Source: an uncultured Synergistales bacterium
Lineage (GTDB): Bacteria > Synergistota > Synergistia > Synergistales > Aminobacteriaceae
Direction of reading: 5' to 3'
Assembly: GCA_905233565.1 (NCBI GenBank)
Contig: CAJOCL010000006.1
Span: 1 to 56,426 of the forward strand
Length of the DNA: 56,426 nucleotides
Position numbers and translations under genes: made by a program
In this document: piece after piece, positions 16,614-24,468 of the stretch
Numbering within the stretch: position 1 is the stretch's first letter
Layout of the letters: each line of letters begins with the position of its first letter
Notes under the pieces: generated by a model
Told to the model about the DNA's origin: nothing
What the model saw: only the letters and a program-made list of their open reading frames with translations
Databases searched by the model: none

Positions 16614-17389
16614 TACTTTCAGATTTCCACGTACACACAAAATTCTGTGACGGTAAAGATTCCCCCGAAGATATAGTGATTGAGGCTGTAAAACGGGGAA
16701 TTAAGAGGCTTGGTTTTTCTGGACATTCGTACACTGAGTTTGATACAGAGCCTTGTATGTCATTAAAAAATACTGAACTCTACAAAACTGAGATTAACAG
16801 GCTGAAAGAGAAATATAACGGAAAAATAGAAATCCTCTGCGGAACCGAACAGGATTATTATTCCGAGATGAATACGGCTGATTATGATTATGTCATCGGC
16901 TCAGTACATTATGTCAAATTCGGCAACGAATATGTACATGTCGACAGCACATCAAAGAGGCTCAGGGATGCAGTAAATAAATATTGTAACGGCGATCCTT
17001 ATTCTTTTGCCGAAAAATATTACTCCCTTGTCTCTGACGTTGTGAACAAAACGAAAGCCGACATTATCGGGCATTTTGACTTAATCACTAAATTCATTGA
17101 GAGCGATAAACTTTTTGACGAGGACGACGGACGCTACATAACGGCCAGTAACAAAGCACTTGATATTCTGCTGAAAACGGGAAAGCCTTTCGAGATTAAC
17201 ACGGGCGCAATGTCGAGAGGTTACAGGACATCACCTTACCCGTCAGAAAGAATATTGAAATACATCGCAGCTCACGGGGGCAGCGTAATTCTTTCAAGCG
17301 ATGCCCACGACAAGAATAATTTGATGTATAAATTTGATGAGATTGAAAGGCTTGCTCATTCTTTAGGGCTTAATATAGTTGAATTATGA
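16610..17389 (+). CDS. hisK: Histidinol-phosphatase, PHP family
   Basis: 259-residue PHP-domain phosphatase that makes histidinol from histidinol phosphate. The N-terminal metal motif is Asp-Phe-His-Val-His-Thr, then Gly-Phe-Ser-Gly-His-Ser, Gly-Thr-Glu-Gln-Asp, Gly-Ser-Val-His-Tyr, Gly-His-Phe-Asp and, near the end, Ser-Asp-Ala-His. All are expected for the HisK/YtvP subgroup. It is the last gene of the his run, coupled to hisIE upstream and to cbiF downstream by 4-base overlaps. Confidence 0.92.
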   Translation: MILSDFHVHTKFCDGKDSPEDIVIEAVKRGIKRLGFSGHSYTEFDTEPCMSLKNTELYKTEINRLKEKYNGKIEILCGTEQDYYSEMNTADYDYVIGSVHYVKFGNEYVHVDSTSKRLRDAVNKYCNGDPYSFAEKYYSLVSDVVNKTKADIIGHFDLITKFIESDKLFDEDDGRYITASNKALDILLKTGKPFEINTGAMSRGYRTSPYPSERILKYIAAHGGSVILSSDAHDKNNLMYKFDEIERLAHSLGLNIVEL

Positions 17390-18120
17390 TTTATTTTATC
17401 GGTGCAGGGCCGGGAGCAGCGGACTTAATAACGGTGAGGGGTGCTGAAATTTTACGCGCTGCAGGGGTTATTGTGTATGCAGGCTCGCTTGTTAATCCTG
17501 AAATTTTGAAAATCTACGCTAAATCTGACTGTGAAATTTATGACAGTTCCTCAATGACGCTTGAAGAGATTATGGAGCGTCTTATTTACGGCCATGAACG
17601 GGGATTAATTACGGTAAGGCTTCATTCAGGTGATCCGGCACTGTTCGGGGCGATACGTGAACAGATTAACATTCTGCACGATAAAAATATAGAATTTGAG
17701 ATTGTTCCGGGGGTAAGTTCGCTTTTTGCGGCATCAGCGGCTTTGAAGACTGAGTACATGATTCCAGGAATTTCACAGACTCTTATAATTTCACGCATTG
17801 AAGGCCGCACCCCGGTTCCTGAAAATGCTTCAACCGCTCTTTTTTTGTCAGCAGGAATGATTGAAAAGGCATGTAACGAACTTGTTAAAAGCGGTTACAG
17901 CCCCGATACTCCTGCGGCTGTTGTATATCGTGCGTCATGGCCGGATGAGATGATAATACGCGGAACACTTGCAACACTCCCCGAACTTGCAGTCAAAAAC
18001 GGAATAACCAAGACTGCCATAATCCTTGCCGGCGATTTCCTGAATGATGATATTGACGGAAAATCAAGGCTTTATGACAGGAATTTTTCACATGGATACC
18101 GTAATAGCAGCATTCACTGA
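17386..18120 (+). CDS. cbiF: Cobalt-precorrin-4 C11-methyltransferase CbiF
   Basis: 244-residue SAM-dependent tetrapyrrole methylase of cobalamin synthesis. The N-terminal Phe-Ile-Gly-Ala-Gly-Pro-Gly-Ala-Ala-Asp-Leu motif, Tyr-Ala-Gly-Ser-Leu-Val, Leu-His-Ser-Gly-Asp-Pro-Ala-Leu-Phe-Gly and Val-Pro-Gly-Val-Ser-Ser are family hallmarks. It is fused by a 4-base overlap to the his operon and overlaps cbiG by 29 bases. With CbiG it carries out neighbouring steps of the anaerobic pathway; the rest of the cbi genes are not in the window. Confidence 0.93.
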   Translation: MIYFIGAGPGAADLITVRGAEILRAAGVIVYAGSLVNPEILKIYAKSDCEIYDSSSMTLEEIMERLIYGHERGLITVRLHSGDPALFGAIREQINILHDKNIEFEIVPGVSSLFAASAALKTEYMIPGISQTLIISRIEGRTPVPENASTALFLSAGMIEKACNELVKSGYSPDTPAAVVYRASWPDEMIIRGTLATLPELAVKNGITKTAIILAGDFLNDDIDGKSRLYDRNFSHGYRNSSIH

Positions 18121-19057
18121 AAGGGGCGTTAATCTTGCGTTAAGGCTCTCTGAATTTTTAGGGGCTGAAGTTTTCGCTCCTGAAAGATTTTCAAGGGAGG
18201 GCGTTAATGTTATTGACCTGCCTTTAAGCGAATGGACGGGGAAATATTTTCACTCAAAAAAAGCATTAATCTTCATAAGTGCCTGCGGTATTGCTGTACG
18301 TTCAACAGCTCCCCACGTTAAAGATAAAATGTCAGATCCTGCCGTAATTGTCATAGATGAGACAGGAAGGTATGTTATTCCGATTTTGTCCGGCCATGTC
18401 GGGGGTGCTAATGAAATTTCGCGCAGCGTTGCAAAATTCCTCAACGCTCAGGCCATAATCACTACTGCAACGGATATAAATAATCTCACGGCCATAGACG
18501 AATGGGCAGTAAATAATGATTGTTTAATCGAAAATCCCGGAAACATAAAGGATATTTCAGGCTCAGTTCTTGAGGGTAAAAATGTCGGTGTTGCCGTAAC
18601 ATCTGATGACATAACCCCCCCTTTCCCCGTAACTTTGTTTTTGAGGCCGAAAGTTCTGGTACTCGGTGCAGGCTGTAACAGGGGAGCTGATGCTGAAGAA
18701 TTTGAGCGTTTTTCTATGGATTTTCTGAGCGGTGCAGGTGTCAGCGCGTTATCACTGAAAGCCATTGCATCAATTAATATTAAGTCAGACGAACCGGCCA
18801 TGAAGATTTTTGCTGAAAGGCATAATATACCTTTTCTTACTTTCAGTGCTGACGAACTGCAGACATTAAACGGAAGATTTACGGTTTCAGAAACGGTCAT
18901 GAAGTACACTGGGACTGATAATGTCTGCGAACGTGCCTGCATTCTCGCGGCAGGTGAAGGCTCTGTACTTTTGAGGAGCAAAGTTGTATATAATGGGAAA
19001 ATAACTTTTGCGCTTGCAAGGATTAAAAATAAAAATTTGAAACAAAGGCAGGAATAA
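18092..19057 (+). CDS. cbiG: Cobalt-precorrin-5A hydrolase CbiG
   Basis: 321-residue enzyme that opens the lactone ring and releases the two-carbon fragment in anaerobic corrin synthesis. The N-terminal part has Ile-Ser-Ala-Cys-Gly-Ile-Ala-Val-Arg and Leu-Ser-Gly-His-Val-Gly-Gly-Ala-Asn. The central part has Thr-Ala-Thr-Asp. The C-terminal domain has Val-Leu-Gly-Ala-Gly-Cys-Asn-Arg-Gly. I place the start at ATG 18092, ten bases after AGGA; a longer form from 18074 is possible. It begins inside cbiF. Confidence 0.9.
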   Translation: MDTVIAAFTERGVNLALRLSEFLGAEVFAPERFSREGVNVIDLPLSEWTGKYFHSKKALIFISACGIAVRSTAPHVKDKMSDPAVIVIDETGRYVIPILSGHVGGANEISRSVAKFLNAQAIITTATDINNLTAIDEWAVNNDCLIENPGNIKDISGSVLEGKNVGVAVTSDDITPPFPVTLFLRPKVLVLGAGCNRGADAEEFERFSMDFLSGAGVSALSLKAIASINIKSDEPAMKIFAERHNIPFLTFSADELQTLNGRFTVSETVMKYTGTDNVCERACILAAGEGSVLLRSKVVYNGKITFALARIKNKNLKQRQE

Positions 19058-19060
19058 AAA

Positions 19061-19858
19061 ATTAGTACTCATTATTTTGATGAAATTGTTGACATTATAG
19101 AGAGATTACGCGCACCCGGCGGATGTCCCTGGGACAGGAAGCAGACGTTAGAGACGCTGAGAACGCCTATAACTGAGGAAGCATACGAACTTGCTGACGC
19201 TATAACACGGCATAACATGCAGGACATACGCGAAGAGGCAGGGGACTTATTGTTACAGGTCGTTTTCACGGCGTCAATAACAAAAGAAATGGGAGCCTTT
19301 GACATTAAAGACGTTGTAAGGACTATATGCGACAAGCTGATACGCCGACACCCTCATGTTTTCGGCAACGTCAGCGCGAAGGATTCCGATGAAGTCCTGA
19401 AAAACTGGGAACGCATAAAGGCTGAGGAACGCAAAGAAAAACATGAAAGCACGTCCATACTTTCAGGCATTCCGAGCGGTCTGCCTCCTTTGCTGAAAGC
19501 TAACAGGATACAGGGAAAAGTAAAACATGTCGGTTTTGACTGGCCTGCCGGAGAGATTGAGCCGCTTTTCAAAAAACTTGACGAGGAAATCAGCGAACTT
19601 AAAGAGGCTGCAGGTGAGAACAACCCCGAACACATGGCCGAAGAGCTGGGCGATGTACTTTTCATGACTGTTAATATTGCCCGGAGGCTTAATGTTGACC
19701 CTGACGCGGCATTAAACATGGTCTGTGAAAAGTTCAGGAAGCGTTTTAACATAATGGAGGAATTAGCGCAAAGCGAGGGGAAATCAATATCTGATTACAG
19801 CCTTGAAGAGTTAGACTCTTTCTGGGAACAGGCAAAAGAAAGACTCAAGAAGTCATAA
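19061..19858 (+). CDS. mazG: Nucleoside triphosphate pyrophosphohydrolase MazG (apparent ATT start)
   Basis: House-cleaning NTP pyrophosphohydrolase with two MazG domains, 265 residues if it starts at 19061. The N-terminal domain has Leu-Arg-Ala-Pro-Gly-Gly-Cys-Pro-Trp-Asp then Thr-Glu-Glu-Ala-Tyr-Glu-Leu and Glu-Glu-Ala-Gly-Asp-Leu-Leu-Leu. The second has Leu-Asp-Glu-Glu-Ile-Ser-Glu-Leu and Glu-Leu-Gly-Asp-Val-Leu-Phe. It follows cbiG in the same frame: TAA, AAA, then ATT at 19061. No ATG, GTG or TTG occurs in frame until 19217, inside the conserved first domain. An AGGA lies 7 bases before the ATT. An ATT start is therefore the best reading; starting at 19217 would remove catalytic residues. 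Its 3' end abuts the convergent phospholipase gene with no gap. Confidence 0.88.
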   Translation: MSTHYFDEIVDIIERLRAPGGCPWDRKQTLETLRTPITEEAYELADAITRHNMQDIREEAGDLLLQVVFTASITKEMGAFDIKDVVRTICDKLIRRHPHVFGNVSAKDSDEVLKNWERIKAEERKEKHESTSILSGIPSGLPPLLKANRIQGKVKHVGFDWPAGEIEPLFKKLDEEISELKEAAGENNPEHMAEELGDVLFMTVNIARRLNVDPDAALNMVCEKFRKRFNIMEELAQSEGKSISDYSLEELDSFWEQAKERLKKS

Positions 19859-20917
19859 TCACAACATGGGCGATAATAACCGTCCTATGCCCTCTTTTAA
19901 TCTTGATGACAGGGGGCGTTTTTTTCTGATTTCAATATTTTCCTGCGTACAGTTCTCCAAGTCCTTAACAAATACTGCTTCAAGCTCTTTAACCAGTTTT
20001 GTCGAATAAACGAACGCCTGGACTTCGTAATTAATTTCAAAGCTCAAAGCGTCAAGATTCGCCGTTCCTACGGACGCTACATGATCATCAGCTATCATTG
20101 TCTTTGCATGTATAAATCTGTCCTGATACGTGAATATCTTTATGCCGCTGTTTATTAACGGGTCTATATATGACTGTGAAGCCCAAGATATGAACATGTG
20201 ATTAGAACCTGACGGGATTATTATTCTTACATCAGCACCCCTTGAAGATGCGGAGATCAAGGCATTTATGAATTTTTCATCGGGCGCAAAATACGGGGTT
20301 GTTATCCATATTCTTTTTTTTGCTGATTTTATTATGCGTATATACTCGTCAGCTATTGCCCTGAAATTCCCGCCCTTACCGCTTGCCATGATTCTCACTG
20401 GGACATCGTCATTTGAATGTGAACACTGATTTTTTTTGAACGTCCTGACATCAGCACCCCACATTCCCGAAAATATCCTGTCAAGTTCACTGACTGCACC
20501 GCCGTAAATTTTCAGGTGGGTATCGCGCCATTGCCTTAAATAAACATCGCCGATGTTGAAACCGCCCAGAAATCCCGTAGTTCCGTCAACAGTTATAATC
20601 TTCCTGTGATCCCTGTGAAATGAAAACGGCCTGAACATACGGAACTCGATTCCTGACGCTTCAATTCCGCGTATAAATTTCCTGTTGAGCCGCCAGCTTC
20701 CCACAGCATCAATAATCATTCTGACTTTTACGCCTTTTCTTGAACGTTCGGCCAGAATGTCTTTCAGGGCATTACCCGTCTCATCATCATGGAACGAAAA
20801 ATATTCCAAGTTTATGCAGTGTTCAGCTTTTGTAAGCGCGTCTTTGAGCGCCCTGAACGTTTCAGAGCCGTTAAGCAGGAGCTTTATTCTGTTGTTTAGC
20901 GTGATATTGTTCTGCAT
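19859..20917 (-). CDS. Cardiolipin synthase-like phospholipase D protein
   Basis: 352-residue protein of the phospholipase D/cardiolipin synthase superfamily, which transfers phosphatidyl groups between phospholipids. Both HKD motifs are intact: His104-x-Lys106-x4-Asp111 (in His-Arg-Lys-Ile-Ile-Thr-Val-Asp) and His270-x-Lys272-x4-Asp277 (in His-Ala-Lys-Thr-Met-Ile-Ala-Asp-Asp). It lacks the two N-terminal membrane helices of typical Cls (about 480 residues), so it resembles the shorter ClsB-type enzymes. It is separated by a terminator from the YbjN-like gene upstream; the start ATG at 20917 has no good ribosome site nearby, so the true start is uncertain. Confidence 0.82.
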   Translation of the reverse strand: MQNNITLNNRIKLLLNGSETFRALKDALTKAEHCINLEYFSFHDDETGNALKDILAERSRKGVKVRMIIDAVGSWRLNRKFIRGIEASGIEFRMFRPFSFHRDHRKIITVDGTTGFLGGFNIGDVYLRQWRDTHLKIYGGAVSELDRIFSGMWGADVRTFKKNQCSHSNDDVPVRIMASGKGGNFRAIADEYIRIIKSAKKRIWITTPYFAPDEKFINALISASSRGADVRIIIPSGSNHMFISWASQSYIDPLINSGIKIFTYQDRFIHAKTMIADDHVASVGTANLDALSFEINYEVQAFVYSTKLVKELEAVFVKDLENCTQENIEIRKKRPLSSRLKEGIGRLLSPML

Positions 20918-20929
20918 TACACAAAACGC

Positions 20930-20962
20930 AAAAAATTCCTCCCGCTTTCATTAAGCAGGAGG
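20930..20962 (-). terminator. Intrinsic terminator after the YbjN-like gene
   Basis: Read on the minus strand, CCTCCTGCTT and AAGCGGGAGG pair over 10 bp with one T-G wobble (20962-20953 and 20947-20938), followed by AATTTTTT. It ends transcription from the YbjN-like gene before the phospholipase gene. Confidence 0.85.
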
Positions 20963-20987
20963 GCAGATTTCTTACGCTTGCCTGAAA

Positions 20988-21461
20988 CTACCCGCACTGC
21001 GCTATAGCTTCCTCAGCTTTAGCTCCTCTGAACATGACATCAAGCAGTCCGGGAGAGTAACGTTCAAACATTAAAGACGGAATAAATATACTTGTCCTGA
21101 TGATACTATCTGAAGGCATGACGCCGTCACAGTCAACATAAATCTTGTAGCGTATTTCGCCGTCTTTTACGTCAAAATCAAAATTACCGTTTCTTAATCC
21201 GTAATTGGCACGGCAGATAAACACGGCCATTTCAGCCATTACGCTGCTGTCGTTATTATCTGCGTTTACCGGCGAGACAGCATATACGCTGTACGCATCT
21301 TCACGGACAAGGATAAAACATCTCAGGCTCTTCAGCTTGCTTTTTATGTTTACACCGAAACGGAAAAGGCCGTCTTCTTTATTAAAATCATATTTCCAGT
21401 TTTCTTCAGAAAGAAATTTATTTATTCTTCCGGCAATCTCTTCAGAATATGACATGCTCAT
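20988..21461 (-). CDS. YbjN-like protein, cytoplasmic paralogue
   Basis: 157-residue protein similar to the YbjN superfamily (type III secretion chaperone-like fold). The family stretch Tyr-Gly-Leu-Arg-Asn-Gly-Asn-Phe-Asp-Phe-Asp...Asp-Gly-Glu-Ile-Arg-Tyr-Lys is at about residues 85-105. No signal peptide is visible, so it should be cytoplasmic. It is a clear paralogue of the next gene upstream, which does carry a signal peptide; both share the Val-Tyr-Ala-Val-Ser-Pro-Val, Cys-Arg-Ala-Asn-Tyr and Met-Phe-Arg-Gly segments and end near a C-terminal Cys. YbjN proteins have a poorly defined link to motility and stress. Function here is unknown. Confidence 0.7.
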   Translation of the reverse strand: MSMSYSEEIAGRINKFLSEENWKYDFNKEDGLFRFGVNIKSKLKSLRCFILVREDAYSVYAVSPVNADNNDSSVMAEMAVFICRANYGLRNGNFDFDVKDGEIRYKIYVDCDGVMPSDSIIRTSIFIPSLMFERYSPGLLDVMFRGAKAEEAIAQCG

Positions 21462-21476
21462 TTTTTCATCTTTTCA

Positions 21477-22019
21477 TCAGTCTTCGCACTTGCTTATGGC
21501 TCTTGACGCGCTCGAACCCCTGAACATAATATCAAACATTCCTACTGAATACCTCTGGAACATGAGGCCGGGAATTATTATGCTGTTTTCGATAATATCC
21601 TTTGAAGGCAGGCGGTTATCACAGTCAACGAAAATTTTGTAACGTATTTCGCCGTCACGGAAATCAAGTTCAAAATTCCCGTTCCTTAATCCATAATTGG
21701 CACGGCAGATAAATTCGGCCATTTCTGACATTAATGAAGCCTTTTCGTTGTCAGCTTTCACCGGCGATACGGCATAAACCGTGTACCCCTTTTCGTGAAT
21801 ACGGATAGAATAATCAACGTTTTTCAGTTCACCTTTAAGGCTGACCCCCATAGTGAATACGCCTTTTGAACTGTCAAAGCTGTATTTCCAGTCTCCTTCT
21901 TTAAGAAATTTTCTGATTTCACGGGAAATTGACGAGGAATAATCAGCAGCACACGAAAAAGCAGCACTCACGAACACTATTGACAGTGCAGCCAGGCATA
22001 TAACAGATATTCTCTTCAC
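21477..22019 (-). CDS. YbjN-like protein, exported paralogue
   Basis: 180-residue protein with an N-terminal signal peptide (Lys-Arg, then a hydrophobic stretch ending Ser-Cys-Ala-Ala-Asp) followed by the same YbjN-like domain as its downstream neighbour, 15 bases away. I choose GTG 22019, preceded by AAGGGGAG. An in-frame ATG at 22043 would add eight residues before the signal peptide and lacks a ribosome site. Cleavage is probably after Ser-Cys-Ala; the Cys context (Ala-Phe-Ser-Cys) is not a good lipobox. Confidence 0.7.
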   Translation of the reverse strand: MKRISVICLAALSIVFVSAAFSCAADYSSSISREIRKFLKEGDWKYSFDSSKGVFTMGVSLKGELKNVDYSIRIHEKGYTVYAVSPVKADNEKASLMSEMAEFICRANYGLRNGNFELDFRDGEIRYKIFVDCDNRLPSKDIIENSIIIPGLMFQRYSVGMFDIMFRGSSASRAISKCED

Positions 22020-22084
22020 AGCAAAGGACTCCCCTTCATTCATTATTAATAGTGCATAATCTCAAATGATTATATCATGCTGCA

Positions 22085-22681
22085 TTATGCGCCGTAATAA
22101 ACAATGTAATATATCAATACGTCCTTATTTGTCCTGTTTGCATAAATATGCTCTCTGTTTGCAAGGAATCTTATTGCTTCGCCTTTGCCTATTTCGTAGA
22201 TTTCATTATCAAGAATCAGCGAAAATACTCCGTCAATGACCATGATATATTCCCAGATTTTCACGCCGTGAGCTTCTGCAGGTATTTCGGTATTCGGCAG
22301 AATGCGCGCTTTGTGTATTTCCATTGAAGTATTTATGTCATACTTAAACAGCGTCTGGGTTCCGTAGCCTTCACGCTGTTCGAGCTTCTTGGGCTTTGAA
22401 ACCTCGATGATTTTTTCTGGGGCTCTCAGCAGTGAGGGCAATGACACATTAATGCCTTCGCATATCTTATAGAGTACGGCAGCGGTGGGACACTTGCGTC
22501 CGCGTTCGATGTCGCTGAGCATACTCTTGCTGACAGTGCTTCTGGCTGAGACTTCATCAAGCGATAAACCTCTCTCAAGCCTGTTGCGTTTCAGGTTCAC
22601 GCCGATTATGCGCGTGATTTCTTCGGTATCCGCAAATTTTTCATTTTTTGCTGCTGATTCTGGCACATATATTTTATTCAT
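22085..22681 (-). CDS. XRE-family regulator with C-terminal cupin domain
   Basis: 198-residue transcription factor. The helix-turn-helix (about 28-82) has Leu-Asp-Glu-Val-Ser-Ala-Arg-Ser-Thr-Val-Ser-Lys-Ser-Met-Leu-Ser-Asp-Ile-Glu-Arg. The C-terminal cupin (about 120-195) probably senses a small ligand, as in the PuuR/HipB-like XRE-cupin group. The start is ATG 22681, six bases after GAGGTG; the GTG inside that site is an unlikely start. It could regulate the exported hydrolase upstream or the downstream YbjN-like pair. No operator is identified. Confidence 0.85.
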   Translation of the reverse strand: MNKIYVPESAAKNEKFADTEEITRIIGVNLKRNRLERGLSLDEVSARSTVSKSMLSDIERGRKCPTAAVLYKICEGINVSLPSLLRAPEKIIEVSKPKKLEQREGYGTQTLFKYDINTSMEIHKARILPNTEIPAEAHGVKIWEYIMVIDGVFSLILDNEIYEIGKGEAIRFLANREHIYANRTNKDVLIYYIVYYGA

Positions 22682-22877
22682 TATTAACACCTCTATAGTA
22701 TATTATACCCTTATTATGAATAAATTTCATCATTTTTTACATCTTTTTTGAATGTCAACTGATGAAATAATATTTATGTTCTCATTTTTGAGCGGATAAG
22801 TATACATTTTACATATTTACAAATATACCCCGCAAGTTATTCACATGCGAGGTATGATTTTTTATAATTATACTTTA

Positions 22878-23897
22878 TTATTTCAGGTATTTATGGAAGA
22901 AAGCGATTATTTTTTCAAACGGTATCTTCTCCATATTGTCATATAAATCAACGTGTGTAGCTCCCGGAATTATCATTAATTCTTTGCCCTCGCATTCAAG
23001 AGCCTCGAATGCGTCTTCACTCATATATTTTGAATGTGCATTTTCGCCGTGAATCAAGAGAACTGGGGAACGGATTTCATCAATAAACTGTAACATAGGC
23101 ATATTGATAAGCGCGAGCGATGATGTTGTGTTCCAGCCTTCATTTGAGTTAAGCGAACGTGCATGATAGCCTCTCGGTGTCTTGTAATAGGCGTAATAAT
23201 CCTTTACGAACTGGGGGGCATCTTCGGGCAGGGGGTCGACAACTCCGCCTGCACGCGCGTAAGTTCCGGCTTTGTAATCTTTTGTGCGCTGTTCGTTAAG
23301 AGCCTTTTTTGCGTTGTAACGGTCTTCCGCGCTGTTCTGCTCGTCGAAATATCCGTTAGCTGCAATACGGGACATGTTATACATTGTTGATGAGACTGTA
23401 GCTTTTATTCTCGTGTCCATTGCCGCAGCGTTAAGGGCAATTCCTCCCCATCCGCAAACGCCGATTATGCCGATTTTTTCGGGGTCAACGTAATCCTGAA
23501 CGCTCAAAAAGTCAACGGCTGCCGAAAAATCATCAGTGTTTATTGACGGGTCAGCAACATTTCTGACGGCTCCTCCGCTTTCACCCGTGAATGAAGGATC
23601 AAAAGCAAGCGCGATAAATCCTGCCTTTGCCATTTCCTGAGCATAAAGGCCGGATACCTGTTCTTTGACCGCTCCGAAAGGTCCGCAGACTGCAACAGCC
23701 GCGTATTTCTTTGCTGCGTCAAAGTCTTTGGGCTTGTATAAATCGCCCGTCAGGTCAATTCCGTAACGGTTATGGAAATGGGCTTTTTCAACTTTAACAT
23801 CCGGGTCAATTTTGAAAACCCTCGTGTCGTTCTCAAGCGCAAACGCCGATGAAGCCATACATATGACCATTAATGAAACTGCTAATATTTTGAACAA
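22878..23897 (-). CDS. Exported dienelactone hydrolase-like alpha/beta hydrolase
   Basis: 339-residue alpha/beta hydrolase with a signal peptide (cleavage after Ala-Phe-Ala, residue 20). The nucleophile elbow is Gly-Val-Cys148-Gly-Trp-Gly-Gly, so the nucleophile is Cys, as in dienelactone hydrolases, not Ser. The catalytic His is probably His315 (Gly-Ala-Thr-His-Val-Asp) and an acid follows Ile-His-Gly-Glu-Asn near 285. Substrate unknown; it could act on esters or lactones outside the cytoplasm. The ATG has an AGGAGG-like site (minus strand of 23906-23911). It is monocistronic. Confidence 0.8.
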   Translation of the reverse strand: MFKILAVSLMVICMASSAFALENDTRVFKIDPDVKVEKAHFHNRYGIDLTGDLYKPKDFDAAKKYAAVAVCGPFGAVKEQVSGLYAQEMAKAGFIALAFDPSFTGESGGAVRNVADPSINTDDFSAAVDFLSVQDYVDPEKIGIIGVCGWGGIALNAAAMDTRIKATVSSTMYNMSRIAANGYFDEQNSAEDRYNAKKALNEQRTKDYKAGTYARAGGVVDPLPEDAPQFVKDYYAYYKTPRGYHARSLNSNEGWNTTSSLALINMPMLQFIDEIRSPVLLIHGENAHSKYMSEDAFEALECEGKELMIIPGATHVDLYDNMEKIPFEKIIAFFHKYLK

Positions 23898-24055
23898 TTT
23901 CTATTCCTCCTGTTAATTTTTGATGATAATATTATTGCAGAAATTTAGAAAAAAGTCTAATGCTATTAAAGAGTGCCGAAAAAGAAAAATCTAATCTGAT
24001 ACGCTTCTGATATGTTATTGTGCAAAAATTATAGTGAGTTAGAAAGTTTTATCAC

Positions 24056-24084
24056 TTGACATAATCACAGTGAACATGTAATCT
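24056..24084 (+). promoter_or_regulatory. Candidate promoter of the cold shock gene
   Basis: TTGACA at 24056-24061 is followed after 17 bases by TAATCT at 24079-24084. This would give a 5' leader of about 65 bases, as is usual for cold shock genes. The -35 is perfect, the -10 is weak. Confidence 0.5.
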
Positions 24085-24157
24085 TACATTATCAAATGCT
24101 TTGCATTAATGCAGAGTGGGAAATATTTTTTAACATTTATCAGGAGGCTTTTTTTTC

Positions 24158-24358
24158 ATGGCACAGGGTACCGTAAAGTGGTTCAACGAGAGCAAAGGGT
24201 ACGGATTTATCACCGTAGACGACGGAAAGGACGTGTTCGTCCACTTCAGCGCGATTCAGGGAGAGGGTTTCAAGACTCTTAACGAGGGGCAGAAGGTAAC
24301 ATTTGACATCGTAAACGGTGAAAAAGGCCCGCAGGCTGCCAACGTTGTAAAGCAGTAG
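24158..24358 (+). CDS. Cold shock protein, CspA family
   Basis: 66-residue single cold shock domain that binds single-stranded RNA or DNA and melts RNA structure. RNP1 is Lys-Gly-Tyr-Gly-Phe-Ile-Thr-Val (14-21), RNP2 is Val-Phe-Val-His-Phe-Ser-Ala-Ile (26-33). The start follows CAGGAGG by 8 bases. It is monocistronic, with its own leader and a hairpin downstream. Full length and typical. Confidence 0.96.
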   Translation: MAQGTVKWFNESKGYGFITVDDGKDVFVHFSAIQGEGFKTLNEGQKVTFDIVNGEKGPQAANVVKQ

Positions 24359-24420
24359 CATTCAAGTCTCCTGCCATAACCGCGAAAACTTCATTTATAA
24401 TAGCAGCAGAGAACATAAAC

Positions 24421-24460
24421 GATGAGGACTTTGCGATAACGTGAAGCCCTCATCTTTATT
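24421..24460. terminator. Hairpin terminator between csp and the RND operon
   Basis: GATGAGG (24421-24427) pairs with CCTCATC (24448-24454), extendable across one mismatch, followed by TTTATTATT on the plus strand. The convergent membrane fusion gene ends at 24469, so it may serve both. Confidence 0.65.
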
Positions 24461-24468
24461 ATTATGTC

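Noticed and set aside
19217-19858. Short MazG starting at ATG 19217
   Set aside because: It would lose the Cys-Pro-Trp-Asp and Glu-Glu-Ala-Tyr-Glu segments that are clearly coding just upstream in the same frame.
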